Below are positions 44,217 to 53,039 of a stretch of 64,000 bases of DNA, one piece after another. The position numbers and the translations under genes are program-made. The DNA comes from OLB6 sp964620125. Its GTDB lineage: Bacteria > Bacteroidota > Ignavibacteria > Kapaibacteriales > Kapaibacteriaceae. The stretch covers positions 101,488 to 165,487 of the forward strand of contig CAZUGQ010000002.1 of the NCBI GenBank assembly GCA_964620125.1, read 5' to 3'. The notes under the pieces are model-generated. The model searched no databases. It was not told where the DNA came from and worked only from the letters and a program-made list of their open reading frames with translations. How positions within the stretch are numbered: the first letter of the stretch is position 1; each line of letters opens with the position of its first letter.

Positions 44217-44771
44217 ATGGCTACACGGATTTACACCAAGACGGGAGATGATGGCACCACGGGCCTTTTTGGCGGCAAGCGAGTACCTAAACATCACCTT
44301 CGTATTGAAGCGTACGGAACGATCGACGAGCTGAATGCCCAGATTGGTGTAGTGCTGGCACTTGACCTTGCACCCAAGTTGCGAGAGCAGTTGCTAGCCA
44401 TATCCGCTGATCTGTTCACGGCAGGTGCGGACCTTGCAACACCACTTACGCCCCCGCCTGCATATGCCATTCCGCGCATATGTCAGGAACATGTTGCAAG
44501 CCTTGAACGTCGGATTGACGCCTTCGACGCCGTGCTCAAGCCCCTTACCACATTCATACTTCCTGGCGGGACGCTCGTAGCGGCGCATCTCCATTTGGCT
44601 CGAACGATCTGTAGGCGTGCAGAAAGAGTATGTACGGAACTCGCAGAACACGAAGACATTGGACCCTCGGTGATCAAGTACATGAACCGCTTGTCGGACT
44701 ACCTGTTTACCGCGGCTCGCATAGCCAACCACCTGGCAGGTGTTGCAGATGTTCCGTGGCGGGCTGCCTAG
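44217..44771 (+). CDS. PduO-type cob(I)alamin adenosyltransferase
   Basis: The 184-residue protein has the family hallmarks: RIYTKTGDDGTTGLFGGKRV, RIEAYGTIDELNAQIGVVLA, FILPGGTLVAAHLHLARTIC and RAERVCTELAEHE, plus YMNRLSDYLFTAARIA. It transfers the adenosyl group of ATP to cobalamin. No B12-dependent enzyme is visible nearby. It is divergently transcribed from ymdB. Confidence 0.95.
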   Translation: MATRIYTKTGDDGTTGLFGGKRVPKHHLRIEAYGTIDELNAQIGVVLALDLAPKLREQLLAISADLFTAGADLATPLTPPPAYAIPRICQEHVASLERRIDAFDAVLKPLTTFILPGGTLVAAHLHLARTICRRAERVCTELAEHEDIGPSVIKYMNRLSDYLFTAARIANHLAGVADVPWRAA

Positions 44772-44778
44772 TGATTTC

Positions 44779-44786
44779 TAATTTCG
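44779..44786 (+). promoter_or_regulatory. Putative -7 element of the FN3 lipoprotein gene
   Basis: TAATTTCG, followed by C, resembles the elements before trxA and the M16 gene. The ATG is 39 bases downstream, with GGAGA upstream of it. Confidence 0.35.
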
Positions 44787-44825
44787 CGTCACAAAAACGA
44801 ACCCACTCAATATTCTGGAGAGATC

Positions 44826-45773
44826 ATGACAAAACGGTTTGGATGGATAGCAGGTGTGCTAACTCTATTGTTGGTTGTAGCATCATGCGAAGAGACCACA
44901 ACCCCCGACCCAGCACCAACGGCGCCTAATGCTCCAACTGAGCTGATGGCCAATTCTACCAACGCCACAACAGTCACGCTGAAGTGGGTAAAGGCTGCAA
45001 CGGGTCAAGCCCCAACTGGGTACATCATTTATTACACTGAAGCTGGAACCACGGATACTCGAACACTCGAGGTTTCGGGTGGTAATACTACGACAGCACC
45101 TGTGAGTGCATTAACCGAGGGTAAGATTTACCAGTTCTACGTTCGTGCAGTGAATGACACTGCAAAGTCCGCCGCTTCGCCAGCGGTTTCCTGGGCACCT
45201 GCCAAGCGGTTCACGGGAACATTCAAGCTGTATGGCTCCAGTAACTCAACCTTCGGCAGTGGATTGTCTCTGCGAGAAGGGCGAGTGGTAAAGATTGATG
45301 AAGCAGACAAGTGGGAGTTTTGTTTCGACGACAAGGACGGACGTCCGCTTGTTGGTTCACCTGGAGTGAGCGGTTACACACCGCCAGGATCTATGGAATT
45401 CCCAATCGTTTCCATAGACAGCGTTGGAACATCACAGTATGTACGTGCCAACAGTCTTGATGAAGTATTCGACGTTCGAGCACTCGACATGCCGGTTGGA
45501 AAATACACGGAGATTCTCGAGAACCTTGCGGGCTTTTCCAATCCAAACACTGGCGTAGTATTCTTTCTTCGCTCACGCGTAGGCACAACGTCAACAGTGA
45601 ACTTTGCCAAGATCCTCGTAAAGCCAAACAGCACGGGAACTGGCTTTGTAAACGGCACTGGAGCAGATGCTTATGTAGAGGTTGAAGCATCCTTCCAAAC
45701 GGTATCCAACGTACCGTATGCCGAAATCGAGCGATTGTTCGGTGGTGTACGCGGAGCTAAGGGAGTTCAGTAA
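44826..45773 (+). CDS. Fibronectin type III lipoprotein
   Basis: The 315-residue protein has a lipoprotein signal (LLLVVASC, Cys near residue 21), a proline-rich linker, and an FN3 domain (about residues 37-125: PTELMANSTNATTVTLKWVK, GYIIYYTEAG, GKIYQFYVRAVNDT). The C-terminal 190 residues are beta-rich without a recognised fold. It is probably a surface or outer-membrane lipoprotein. A strong terminator follows. Confidence 0.82.
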   Translation: MTKRFGWIAGVLTLLLVVASCEETTTPDPAPTAPNAPTELMANSTNATTVTLKWVKAATGQAPTGYIIYYTEAGTTDTRTLEVSGGNTTTAPVSALTEGKIYQFYVRAVNDTAKSAASPAVSWAPAKRFTGTFKLYGSSNSTFGSGLSLREGRVVKIDEADKWEFCFDDKDGRPLVGSPGVSGYTPPGSMEFPIVSIDSVGTSQYVRANSLDEVFDVRALDMPVGKYTEILENLAGFSNPNTGVVFFLRSRVGTTSTVNFAKILVKPNSTGTGFVNGTGADAYVEVEASFQTVSNVPYAEIERLFGGVRGAKGVQ

Positions 45774-45791
45774 TTCGATTGTGATTAGCAA

Positions 45792-45823
45792 AAGGGGCGT
45801 TGCCATTGATGGCAACGCCCCTT
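45792..45823. terminator. Bidirectional terminator
   Basis: AAGGGGCGTTGCC pairs perfectly with GGCAACGCCCCTT over 13 bp with a six-base loop. On the plus strand it is followed by CGTTTATTT, on the minus strand by TGCTAATC. It separates two convergent lipoprotein genes. Confidence 0.8.
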
Positions 45824-45848
45824 CGTTTATTTCTGAAGGTGGATGTAA

Positions 45849-46169
45849 TTACTCGCGTGGCTTCTTCTTTTGAACAGCAGTTGGCATTTCGGTGGTCTCA
45901 GCATCGCGGCTTTCTTTCTTTTGAACAGCCGTGCCTTCGTCTGCCTTCTTCTGTGTTGCTGCCTTCTTCTTAGGAGTTGGGGCTACCTTCTTAGGCGTAT
46001 CTGCTACCATGGTATCAACGGGCATCGTGTCTTTTTTCATGGTATCCGCTGCCGGCATCTGCTGGTTCACCGGCAACTCTTCTGGTACCGGGGTTTCTTC
46101 CTTCTTAGACTCACAGGCTGCCATGGCAATGATGGCAAAACCAATGAGTGCTAGCTTGCTATACTTCAT
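45849..46169 (-). CDS. Small Lys-rich lipoprotein
   Basis: The 106-residue product has a lipoprotein signal (IIAMAAC, Cys near residue 19). The rest is low complexity: acidic and proline-rich, then Lys-Ala repeats (PTPKKKAATQKKAD) and two copies of a VQKK segment. It has no globular domain and may lie between outer membrane and peptidoglycan. It is a monocistronic unit ended by the terminator at 45792. Confidence 0.75.
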   Translation of the reverse strand: MKYSKLALIGFAIIAMAACESKKEETPVPEELPVNQQMPAADTMKKDTMPVDTMVADTPKKVAPTPKKKAATQKKADEGTAVQKKESRDAETTEMPTAVQKKKPRE

Positions 46170-46288
46170 ACCGCGTCCTTGGGTTGGTGAGGAATGTGCT
46201 TATGATGCATGCTACAAGATTTCGAGTGTACCAGCAATGAAGTTCATGTGAACGCTTGGTCACGTTTCAAATTCTGTTTAGGGCAACG

Positions 46289-47701
46289 TCACTGTTCTTT
46301 ACGGCGCAACCGGGCGGCAAAGGCCCCGTCGCTGTGGTGTACATGTGGCAACGTGCTCAAGAACCCATTACTACAAACACTTGCCGGCAGAACACTCTCC
46401 GCCGGTATTAGCTCATATTCTGGGTGTTGATCCAGGAACCAATGCACCACCCCTTCATTCTCTTCTGGTTCGATTGTGCATGTGGAGTATACAACCGATC
46501 CCCCCGGACGCACCAGGGCGGATGCATGTTCCAAGATTTCGCGTTGTTTGGCAGCCATCTTGCGGATGTCGTCAATCGACCGTCGCCACTTGATGTCGGG
46601 CTTCTTACTCAAGGTTCCGAAGCCAGTGCACGGCGCATCAACCAGCACCAGGTGTGCTTGTTCCGCAGGGTTAAATTCTCTGGCATCTCCATGGAGCGTC
46701 TCGATTATGCTAACACCTGCGCGCTCGGCATTTTCGTTAATGGCTGCAAGCTTGCTCTGGTATAGTTCCAAGGCGATAATTCGACCCTGATTCTGCATGA
46801 GTTCTGCTGCAAAAACGGCCTTGCCTCCTGGAGCCGCGCAAAGGTCATACACCAACATGCCTGGCGCTGGATCTGCCAACCGAACAGCAAGGCTTGCGCT
46901 GGCATCTTGCACGGTAACGTGACCATTCGTAAACGCTGGCAATGATCGCACATCGCGCAGCGACGTGATGAGGAAACTGGCCTCGTGTATCGGTGACCGC
47001 TCAAACTTGATTTGGGCTTCCGTGAGCTCCGCCTCGACTTCCTCTACCGAGGACTTGAAGGCATTTACACGAAGCGTAATCATCGGACGCTGATTGTTGG
47101 CGTTAAGCAAGTGCTCCGCTTCTTCCGCGCCCATACGCTCCACATATCGGCGAACAAGCCACTGAGGATGTGCGCTATGAACAGCCAGATGGAGAACTTC
47201 GTTCTCTTCACGGGCCGGGTACCTGATGTTGCCAATGTTTCGCAGAATGTTGCGGAGCACCCCGTTTACAATCCCCGCATGTTTGTCGCCTTTAAAACGC
47301 TTTACAAGCTCGACACTCTCGTTGATGGCTGCAGGCGCGGGAATCTTTGACAGAAACAGCATCTGGTACAATGCAATGCGCATGGAGTTCTTTACCAGCG
47401 GCAAACATTTTGTGAACTCTCCGTGGTAAAACCCAGTGAGGATCCAATCCAGGCGAGACAACCAACGAATAGTGCCATTCACCAATTCCGTCACCAAAGC
47501 CCGGTCTGCCGGGTTGAGTTCCGAACGTCGTAACTCACCATCTAACAGCTTGTCAATGTACGAGTCACTACTTTCGTATCGGTTCAGTAGCTTAACAGCA
47601 GTTCCTCGAGCTGTATCGAACAACGGAGTAGCCGACGAATCACTGATCGGTTCAGGTTCCACTTGTTGTAAAGGTGCTTGCTGAGTGCTCATAGCTGGCA
47701 A
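46289..47701 (-). CDS. rsmB: 16S rRNA cytosine-C5 methyltransferase (RsmB family)
   Basis: The 470-residue protein has an N-terminal NusB-like domain (AVKLLNRYESSDSYIDKLLD, LVTELVNGTIRWLSRLDWIL) and a Rossmann methyltransferase domain. VYDLCAAPGGKAVFAAELM is the SAM site, LVLVDAPCTGFGTLSKKPDI and VVYSTCTIEPEENE carry the two catalytic cysteines. RsmB methylates C967 of 16S rRNA. The upstream region on the minus strand has TATAATTG close to the start. Confidence 0.93.
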   Translation of the reverse strand: MPAMSTQQAPLQQVEPEPISDSSATPLFDTARGTAVKLLNRYESSDSYIDKLLDGELRRSELNPADRALVTELVNGTIRWLSRLDWILTGFYHGEFTKCLPLVKNSMRIALYQMLFLSKIPAPAAINESVELVKRFKGDKHAGIVNGVLRNILRNIGNIRYPAREENEVLHLAVHSAHPQWLVRRYVERMGAEEAEHLLNANNQRPMITLRVNAFKSSVEEVEAELTEAQIKFERSPIHEASFLITSLRDVRSLPAFTNGHVTVQDASASLAVRLADPAPGMLVYDLCAAPGGKAVFAAELMQNQGRIIALELYQSKLAAINENAERAGVSIIETLHGDAREFNPAEQAHLVLVDAPCTGFGTLSKKPDIKWRRSIDDIRKMAAKQREILEHASALVRPGGSVVYSTCTIEPEENEGVVHWFLDQHPEYELIPAESVLPASVCSNGFLSTLPHVHHSDGAFAARLRRKEQ

Positions 47702-47777
47702 TTATACCAAACCATGAACGCTTGCACCCTTTTCCTTGTTTGTCACCATTTCCCACCGAGCTACATACAACCATAAC

Positions 47778-48602
47778 GTGAGCCCCCTTCTGTCAGTCCT
47801 CAGAATCGGTGTTGCCTTCGTACTGCAGCTTGTTGTACTTACGGAATCGGTGCGAGCACAGGAAGATGTTCTGGAAAGCGACCCCTTACGTGCACGGAAG
47901 CTGCTGATCTATGATCAGGTAGGGGGCTTTGGCGGTCTGTCTCTCAATGGGCAAACAGGAACGCTGGTAACCGACTGTAACTGTGAGTTCCAGGGGGGGG
48001 CTGCAACGGGTTACGTTATTGGGGGTTTGTTCGAGCGACTAACACGATCGCGAATCACGTGGGGAGTATCTCTTGGGTATGAAGACAGAAGCATCTCCGG
48101 GAGATTCCGAGAGATTGAAGGTGTTATACAGCGTGCACCTTCCAATGGCTTGGAGTATACCGTGCCGATTGAGTTCCTTCACGAAGCCAACGTTTCACTT
48201 GGATATCTCACGGCAACGCCATTCCTCAAGTACGTTGCATTCGAGGCACTGTTTGTGAGAGCAGGTGCAGCAATCTCCTATGTGGTATCTACCAATGTGA
48301 AGCATACGAAAAGTCTTGCTTCCGATACCGTCCGTTTCCCTAACGGAGAGTCGGCCACAGTTCAGTTTCCTGATGCGGAGTCGGGCACATCCATCGTGTT
48401 GCAAGACGGACCCATCAGCGATGTGCAGCCACTACAGATCTCTGCATCTTTGGGCGTTGGAGCAGAAATCCGCCTATCAAAGACCATGTTCCTTGCTCCA
48501 GTGATCCAGTACGTTTACCCCTTTACAACAATCTCTTCGTCGGCAGGTGATTTCAGCACGCAGGCATTGCAAATCATGCTCGAGCTACGCTTCATTATTT
48601 GA
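47778..48602 (+). CDS. Outer membrane beta-barrel protein
   Basis: The 274-residue product has a signal peptide (to about residue 28, SVRAQ) and strands ending in a typical barrel tail (ALQIMLELRFII). Two close cysteines (VTDCNCEF) follow the N-terminal part. Start is uncertain: GTG at 47778 gives a normal signal; the frame is open to a TTG at 47736. A G8 tract (47993-48000) and two AGGGGGCT octamers (47781, complement; 47931) lie within. Function unknown. The next gene, an OmpA-type protein, may be linked. Confidence 0.7.
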   Translation: MSPLLSVLRIGVAFVLQLVVLTESVRAQEDVLESDPLRARKLLIYDQVGGFGGLSLNGQTGTLVTDCNCEFQGGAATGYVIGGLFERLTRSRITWGVSLGYEDRSISGRFREIEGVIQRAPSNGLEYTVPIEFLHEANVSLGYLTATPFLKYVAFEALFVRAGAAISYVVSTNVKHTKSLASDTVRFPNGESATVQFPDAESGTSIVLQDGPISDVQPLQISASLGVGAEIRLSKTMFLAPVIQYVYPFTTISSSAGDFSTQALQIMLELRFII

Positions 48603-48706
48603 AACATCTGTTGGCGAGTTTTCCACAATTACCTATTTTTTGGATTCGTGGCCTTAGGCTACATAGCACGGGCAACCTTGCGGTGGGATTAGTACATTCA
48701 GACTCC

Positions 48707-51376
48707 ATGAACGGAACAAGTATGCTGCAACGAGTCGTGGCACTCATGATTGGGCTAGTAGCCCTGACGTTTACCGTCACCGCTGCTGAACCGAGCGCCG
48801 AACTCAACCTCTATGCCGTCACCCTGAACATCCCACCTGCGGATGAAGAATTACAGGGCGACATTCTATCACGTACTGACCTTATTCGGATTCTGAACCT
48901 GGGTCCAGTGGTCAACCATCCGGGTCTTGACTATGGTCCCACGATCAGTGCCGATGGTAAGACGCTGTTCTTTGTGTCCAACCGCAAGGGCAGCAGAATA
49001 ACACGCGATGGAGATTTCTCGCACGACTTCTGGTCGGCCAAGAAAGAAAACAATCTGGACACCGTGTTCTTCGCACCATTCAACATCGACACTGTTGATG
49101 CCGGCGTGAACACCGTTCAGAATGAAGGCGTAGCCAGTATTGCCGCCGATAGGCAATCACTGTACTTCACGGGTTGCGACCGAAGGGATGGCTTAGGAGA
49201 TTGCGATATCTACGTTACAGAGATCGAGGGTGACCGTTGGGGTACACCGCGAAACCTTGGTCGCAATGTGAACTCGGAATACTGGGATAGTCAGCCATCC
49301 ATTTCACCCTCGAAAGACAGGCTCTACTTTGCTTCAAACAGACCATCTCCAACAAATCCTGATGGTGAAGGGCAGGACGACACAGATATTTGGTACTGTG
49401 ATTTCGATGAAGAACTTGGCGAGTGGAAGAAGGCCGTAAACCTCGGTCCGGATATCAATACCAGCAAGGCTGAAGTAGCTCCATTCATCGCTCCTGATGG
49501 CGTTTCGCTGTACTTCTCTTCGAACGGACATACACCCAACATGGGCGGCTTGGATTTTTACGAGTCCAAGATGACGGGGCAAAAGGACCGTGAAGGCCGC
49601 GACCGATGGTCCAAGCCTAAGCAACTCCCTGCACCGATCAACACCAAGGAAGATGAGCAGTTCATTACGTTGCCAGCGTCTGGCGATGTGCTGTACTTCT
49701 CATCGCGCCGCCGTGACTTGCCCGGATGGCAAGGTGACCTTGACGTTTTCATGGCCTTCATTCCAACCTACTTCCGCGTTGTGAACCTAATCGTGGACGT
49801 GATTGATGAGTGTACAGGTCTTCATGTACCAGCTACGGTTACCATGAAGAACATGAAAACGGGCAAGACAACCAAGGACAGCCTGGATCTCACTAAAGTT
49901 GAGAGCAGTATCTACGTGAACGCAGCAGATTATGGTTTGGGTGCTGCAAAGGACGACAGTGTTACATACTCCGTAACCGCATTCTCTCCCGCCTATGGTG
50001 AGCGTAGCTTGTCGGTTAGCGTTGTAGATCCTGGCAAGACGTTCGACTCCAAGAAGCAGGACAGCAACGTTGTTATTCGCAAGACCATCATGCTCGGGCG
50101 TAGGCCTGTACTTGGAGCCGAGATTGCTGCATCTGCTCACTCAAAGCGCAAGAACGACGCCTTCCGAGGGCTAGTTCTCGAAGAGCGTGCAACTGTGGTC
50201 TTGTATCCGCTGCTTCCATACATCTTCTTTGACCTGAACAGCTCCGAGTTTGCACCACGATATACCATCTTCCGGTCGCCATCTCAAACACAGGGTTTCA
50301 ACGATGAGCGGTTGCCTGGATCAACGCTCCAGAAGTACTACCACGTGCTGAATATTTATGGATACCGCCTGAACAAGTATCCAAACGTAAAGGTTGAGAT
50401 TACAGGCTGCGTTGACGAAGTAAATGAGAACAAGAACTCACCGCTGCCAATGAAACGTGCTGAGCTCGTTCGCGATTATCTGAAGAACATCTGGAAGATA
50501 TCTGACGACAGGCTTACAGTTAAGGCAACAGGCTGGCCCAAAGAACGATCGAATCCGAAGGATTCGCTTGGTATCGTCGAAAACCGTCGAGCCGAGATTC
50601 GGTTCTTTGGTGATGCTGATGACGTGTGGCATGTGAGCAAGCCAATCCTGGATAATGATCCAACGCTCTATCCTGACCCGGAAACCATGACGTGGACCAT
50701 GAAGAATGGAATTGACTCCTCCATCGTTGCCTCACGGAGAATCGAAATCTGGCGCAGGGGTCAGTCATGGAAGGTGCTAAATGACGTAGGCAACTCCGCT
50801 GCCACGGCCATTTGGGATTGGAAAAACGATGCCGACGAGTTCCCGAAGGAGAAGGAAGGAACAGCAGACGAGCAAAACCTTTCGCCCTATTCCGCACAAT
50901 TGGTGGTGGTTTCAAAGAATGGAACCGAGTGCAGATCGGATACCGTAAAGGTTCCGGTTAAGCGTATCTCTACCAAGGCTATGGCCACGACTACGATTGA
51001 AGGTGCCGGAACAACACAGGAAAAGTACAACCTGATTTTGTTCGACTTCGACAGCTATAATCCAGGCGACATGAACAAGCGAATTCTCAAAGAGTTTGTG
51101 TACCCGCGCGTCAAGGGCTCCACGGTTATCAAGGTCGAGGGCCATACGGACGTTGTTGGTCAGTTCGAACACAACAAGCGACTTTCAGAAAATCGTGCAA
51201 AGACTACAAAGGATCTGATCAACAGCGGTGCGGGTAGCTACAAGTCTCTTGACTCGCGTGGCACTGGAGAAGAAGAACCACTCTTTGACAACAACCTACC
51301 GGAAGAGCGATTCTTCAACCGTACGGTTCAGGTGATCTTGGAAACACCACTCGCTGATGCCGACATAGATCGGTAA
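48707..51376 (+). CDS. PD40 repeat protein with two OmpA-like domains
   Basis: The 889-residue protein has a signal peptide and repeated beta-propeller PD40 segments (GLDYGPTISADGKTLFFVSN, DSQPSISPSKDRLYFASN, EVAPFIAPDGVSLYFSSNG, QFITLPASGDVLYFSS). A carboxypeptidase-regulatory-like segment follows. An OmpA-like domain (about 520-650; VKVEITGCVDEVNENKNS, VENRRAEIRF) and a second at the C-terminus (VIKVEGHTDVVGQFEHNK, RLSENRAKTTKDLINSG) are visible. PorE-type T9SS anchors have a TPR/propeller/CRD/OmpA layout; this protein resembles that plan but lacks the TPR. It may link the outer membrane to peptidoglycan. Confidence 0.8.
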   Translation: MNGTSMLQRVVALMIGLVALTFTVTAAEPSAELNLYAVTLNIPPADEELQGDILSRTDLIRILNLGPVVNHPGLDYGPTISADGKTLFFVSNRKGSRITRDGDFSHDFWSAKKENNLDTVFFAPFNIDTVDAGVNTVQNEGVASIAADRQSLYFTGCDRRDGLGDCDIYVTEIEGDRWGTPRNLGRNVNSEYWDSQPSISPSKDRLYFASNRPSPTNPDGEGQDDTDIWYCDFDEELGEWKKAVNLGPDINTSKAEVAPFIAPDGVSLYFSSNGHTPNMGGLDFYESKMTGQKDREGRDRWSKPKQLPAPINTKEDEQFITLPASGDVLYFSSRRRDLPGWQGDLDVFMAFIPTYFRVVNLIVDVIDECTGLHVPATVTMKNMKTGKTTKDSLDLTKVESSIYVNAADYGLGAAKDDSVTYSVTAFSPAYGERSLSVSVVDPGKTFDSKKQDSNVVIRKTIMLGRRPVLGAEIAASAHSKRKNDAFRGLVLEERATVVLYPLLPYIFFDLNSSEFAPRYTIFRSPSQTQGFNDERLPGSTLQKYYHVLNIYGYRLNKYPNVKVEITGCVDEVNENKNSPLPMKRAELVRDYLKNIWKISDDRLTVKATGWPKERSNPKDSLGIVENRRAEIRFFGDADDVWHVSKPILDNDPTLYPDPETMTWTMKNGIDSSIVASRRIEIWRRGQSWKVLNDVGNSAATAIWDWKNDADEFPKEKEGTADEQNLSPYSAQLVVVSKNGTECRSDTVKVPVKRISTKAMATTTIEGAGTTQEKYNLILFDFDSYNPGDMNKRILKEFVYPRVKGSTVIKVEGHTDVVGQFEHNKRLSENRAKTTKDLINSGAGSYKSLDSRGTGEEEPLFDNNLPEERFFNRTVQVILETPLADADIDR

Positions 51377-51388
51377 CCAACCAACATT

Positions 51389-52177
51389 ATGATTGAGTGG
51401 AATGTAGACCCGGTAATCTTTACACTGGGTCCCCTCTCACCTCGCTGGTACGGCTTGCTCTTTGCGGCAGCCTTTATCGTGAGCTATTGGATCCTCCGCC
51501 GGGTTTTCCGTGTGGAGGATCGTCCGTTACAAGACCTTGATGCTCTCGCCATCTACATGATCGTTGCCACCATTGTAGGTGCCAGGCTCGGTCACGTCCT
51601 GTTCTATGAGCCACAAATCGTTGTGCAGGATCCTCTTGAAGTACTTGCCGTATGGCATGGGGGGCTTGCCTCGCATGGCGGAGCAATAGGCATCATCATT
51701 GCACTATGGCTGTTTCACAGAAAATATCCTGCCTACTCGTTTATCTGGTTGCTTGATCGGCTTGCCATCGTTGCTGCCATAAGCGGTGCATTTATACGAA
51801 TCGGCAACCTGATGAATTCCGAGATCGTTGGTCGTGTTACTGACGGTACATGGGGAATCTGGTTTACTGCGTTGGATACTGTTCCAACGTACCGACACCC
51901 AACGCAGATCTACGAGGCACTTTTGAGCATTGGAGTTTTTGCACTTTTATGGTGGAGATACCAAGCTGGAGATGCAAAAAGGTTACCCGGTAGGCTGATC
52001 GGTCTGTTCTTGATCCTGCTTTTTACAGGGCGTTTCATCATTGAATTCTACAAAGAACACCAGGAAGCGTTCGAATCCAGCTTGCCGCTAGACATGGGCC
52101 AATTGCTCAGCATACCGTTTGTAGTTGCTGGCATAGTGATTCTGATTCTAGGTGCACGAAAGGAAAGTGCTACTTGA
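51389..52177 (+). CDS. lgt: Prolipoprotein diacylglyceryl transferase
   Basis: Lgt attaches diacylglycerol to the cysteine of prolipoproteins. The 262-residue membrane protein has SPRWYGLLFAAAFIVSYWIL at the N-terminus, VGARLGHVLFYE, WHGGLASHGGAIG with the catalytic histidines, RIGNLMNSEIVGRVTDGTWG and RHPTQIYEALLS. About seven membrane helices. The many lipoproteins in this window depend on this enzyme. Its 3' end overlaps the next gene, on the other strand, by eight bases. Confidence 0.96.
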   Translation: MIEWNVDPVIFTLGPLSPRWYGLLFAAAFIVSYWILRRVFRVEDRPLQDLDALAIYMIVATIVGARLGHVLFYEPQIVVQDPLEVLAVWHGGLASHGGAIGIIIALWLFHRKYPAYSFIWLLDRLAIVAAISGAFIRIGNLMNSEIVGRVTDGTWGIWFTALDTVPTYRHPTQIYEALLSIGVFALLWWRYQAGDAKRLPGRLIGLFLILLFTGRFIIEFYKEHQEAFESSLPLDMGQLLSIPFVVAGIVILILGARKESAT

Positions 52178-52958
52178 TAACCGAGAACGATGCAATCATT
52201 TTAACGGCATCGTTCTTTACCTGCTCGTCTGATATCACAGCATTGTAATCTGCCTGTGCAATGTAAAAGTACTGTCCATCCACGATTGCCTTGATGTACG
52301 ACTGTCCCCCGGTATTCAGGTTGGTGAACGTTAGAAAGGCTGTGTTGCTTGGTTCATCAAATTCAATATGTGGATGGTCAGTGATATATCCCTGTGCCAT
52401 CAAGGCGGCCACCACCTGCTCCACGGCGCATCGTATCGAAGTACACTGGTCAAACTGACTTAACGGAACACGGTTCACCGACACTGTTTCACCGATGCCA
52501 GATGTTAACTGGACAATCGGAGAAGCACCATTCACATACCCTTCATCGTTATGCTGAACACTCCACTGAGCACTACGTTCAGATGCCAGCACAAAGCCAC
52601 CCTGCTTGTCGATTAGGTTACTGCCCACAAACTTGTTGGATGGTAGCTCAGCCCCCTGCTTTTCCTCGATCTTGCTGATCACCTTTCGATCGATCGTGCC
52701 GGTAGTGAAGTTTATCTGGTCATTGCCGCTCTTGAATGTATGCTCACTCGAATCCACCTGCTTGATGATTGGTTCATCGATGGTGAGCTCAACCCCTTCC
52801 TTGGTAACCTTGAACGAACCCTTGCCAGATTCACCAAACTTGGAGAAAAACCAAAACCCAAGTATCAATACCACAACCGCTCCTATCGCAAGCATAGCAT
52901 AGTAGCGTTTGGATTTCTCCCGCTCGATTGCCAACGATGTTGATTCTTCTGTGCTCAT
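52170..52958 (-). CDS. Single-pass membrane protein of unknown function
   Basis: The 262-residue protein has a polar start (MSTEESTSLAIEREKSKRYY), one membrane helix (AMLAIGAVVVLILGFWFF), and a periplasmic mixed beta domain with two cysteines (DQCTSIRCAVEQ). No family is recognised. Start chosen at 52958 because an earlier Met would lie close to the divergent promoter. It diverges from the next gene. Confidence 0.65.
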   Translation of the reverse strand: MSTEESTSLAIEREKSKRYYAMLAIGAVVVLILGFWFFSKFGESGKGSFKVTKEGVELTIDEPIIKQVDSSEHTFKSGNDQINFTTGTIDRKVISKIEEKQGAELPSNKFVGSNLIDKQGGFVLASERSAQWSVQHNDEGYVNGASPIVQLTSGIGETVSVNRVPLSQFDQCTSIRCAVEQVVAALMAQGYITDHPHIEFDEPSNTAFLTFTNLNTGGQSYIKAIVDGQYFYIAQADYNAVISDEQVKNDAVKMIASFSVIK

Positions 52959-53002
52959 AGCTGAAAAAGAGAGTGAAAACACGTACGACGTTGAGGACTT
53001 CG

Positions 53003-53010
53003 TAAGTTCG
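53003..53010 (+). promoter_or_regulatory. Putative -7 element of the sorted exported protein gene
   Basis: TAAGTTCG fits TAnnTTYG and lies 29 bases before the ATG at 53040. Confidence 0.3.
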
Positions 53011-53039
53011 GCAAAATTCAGTCACTCTGGACGATCCAC

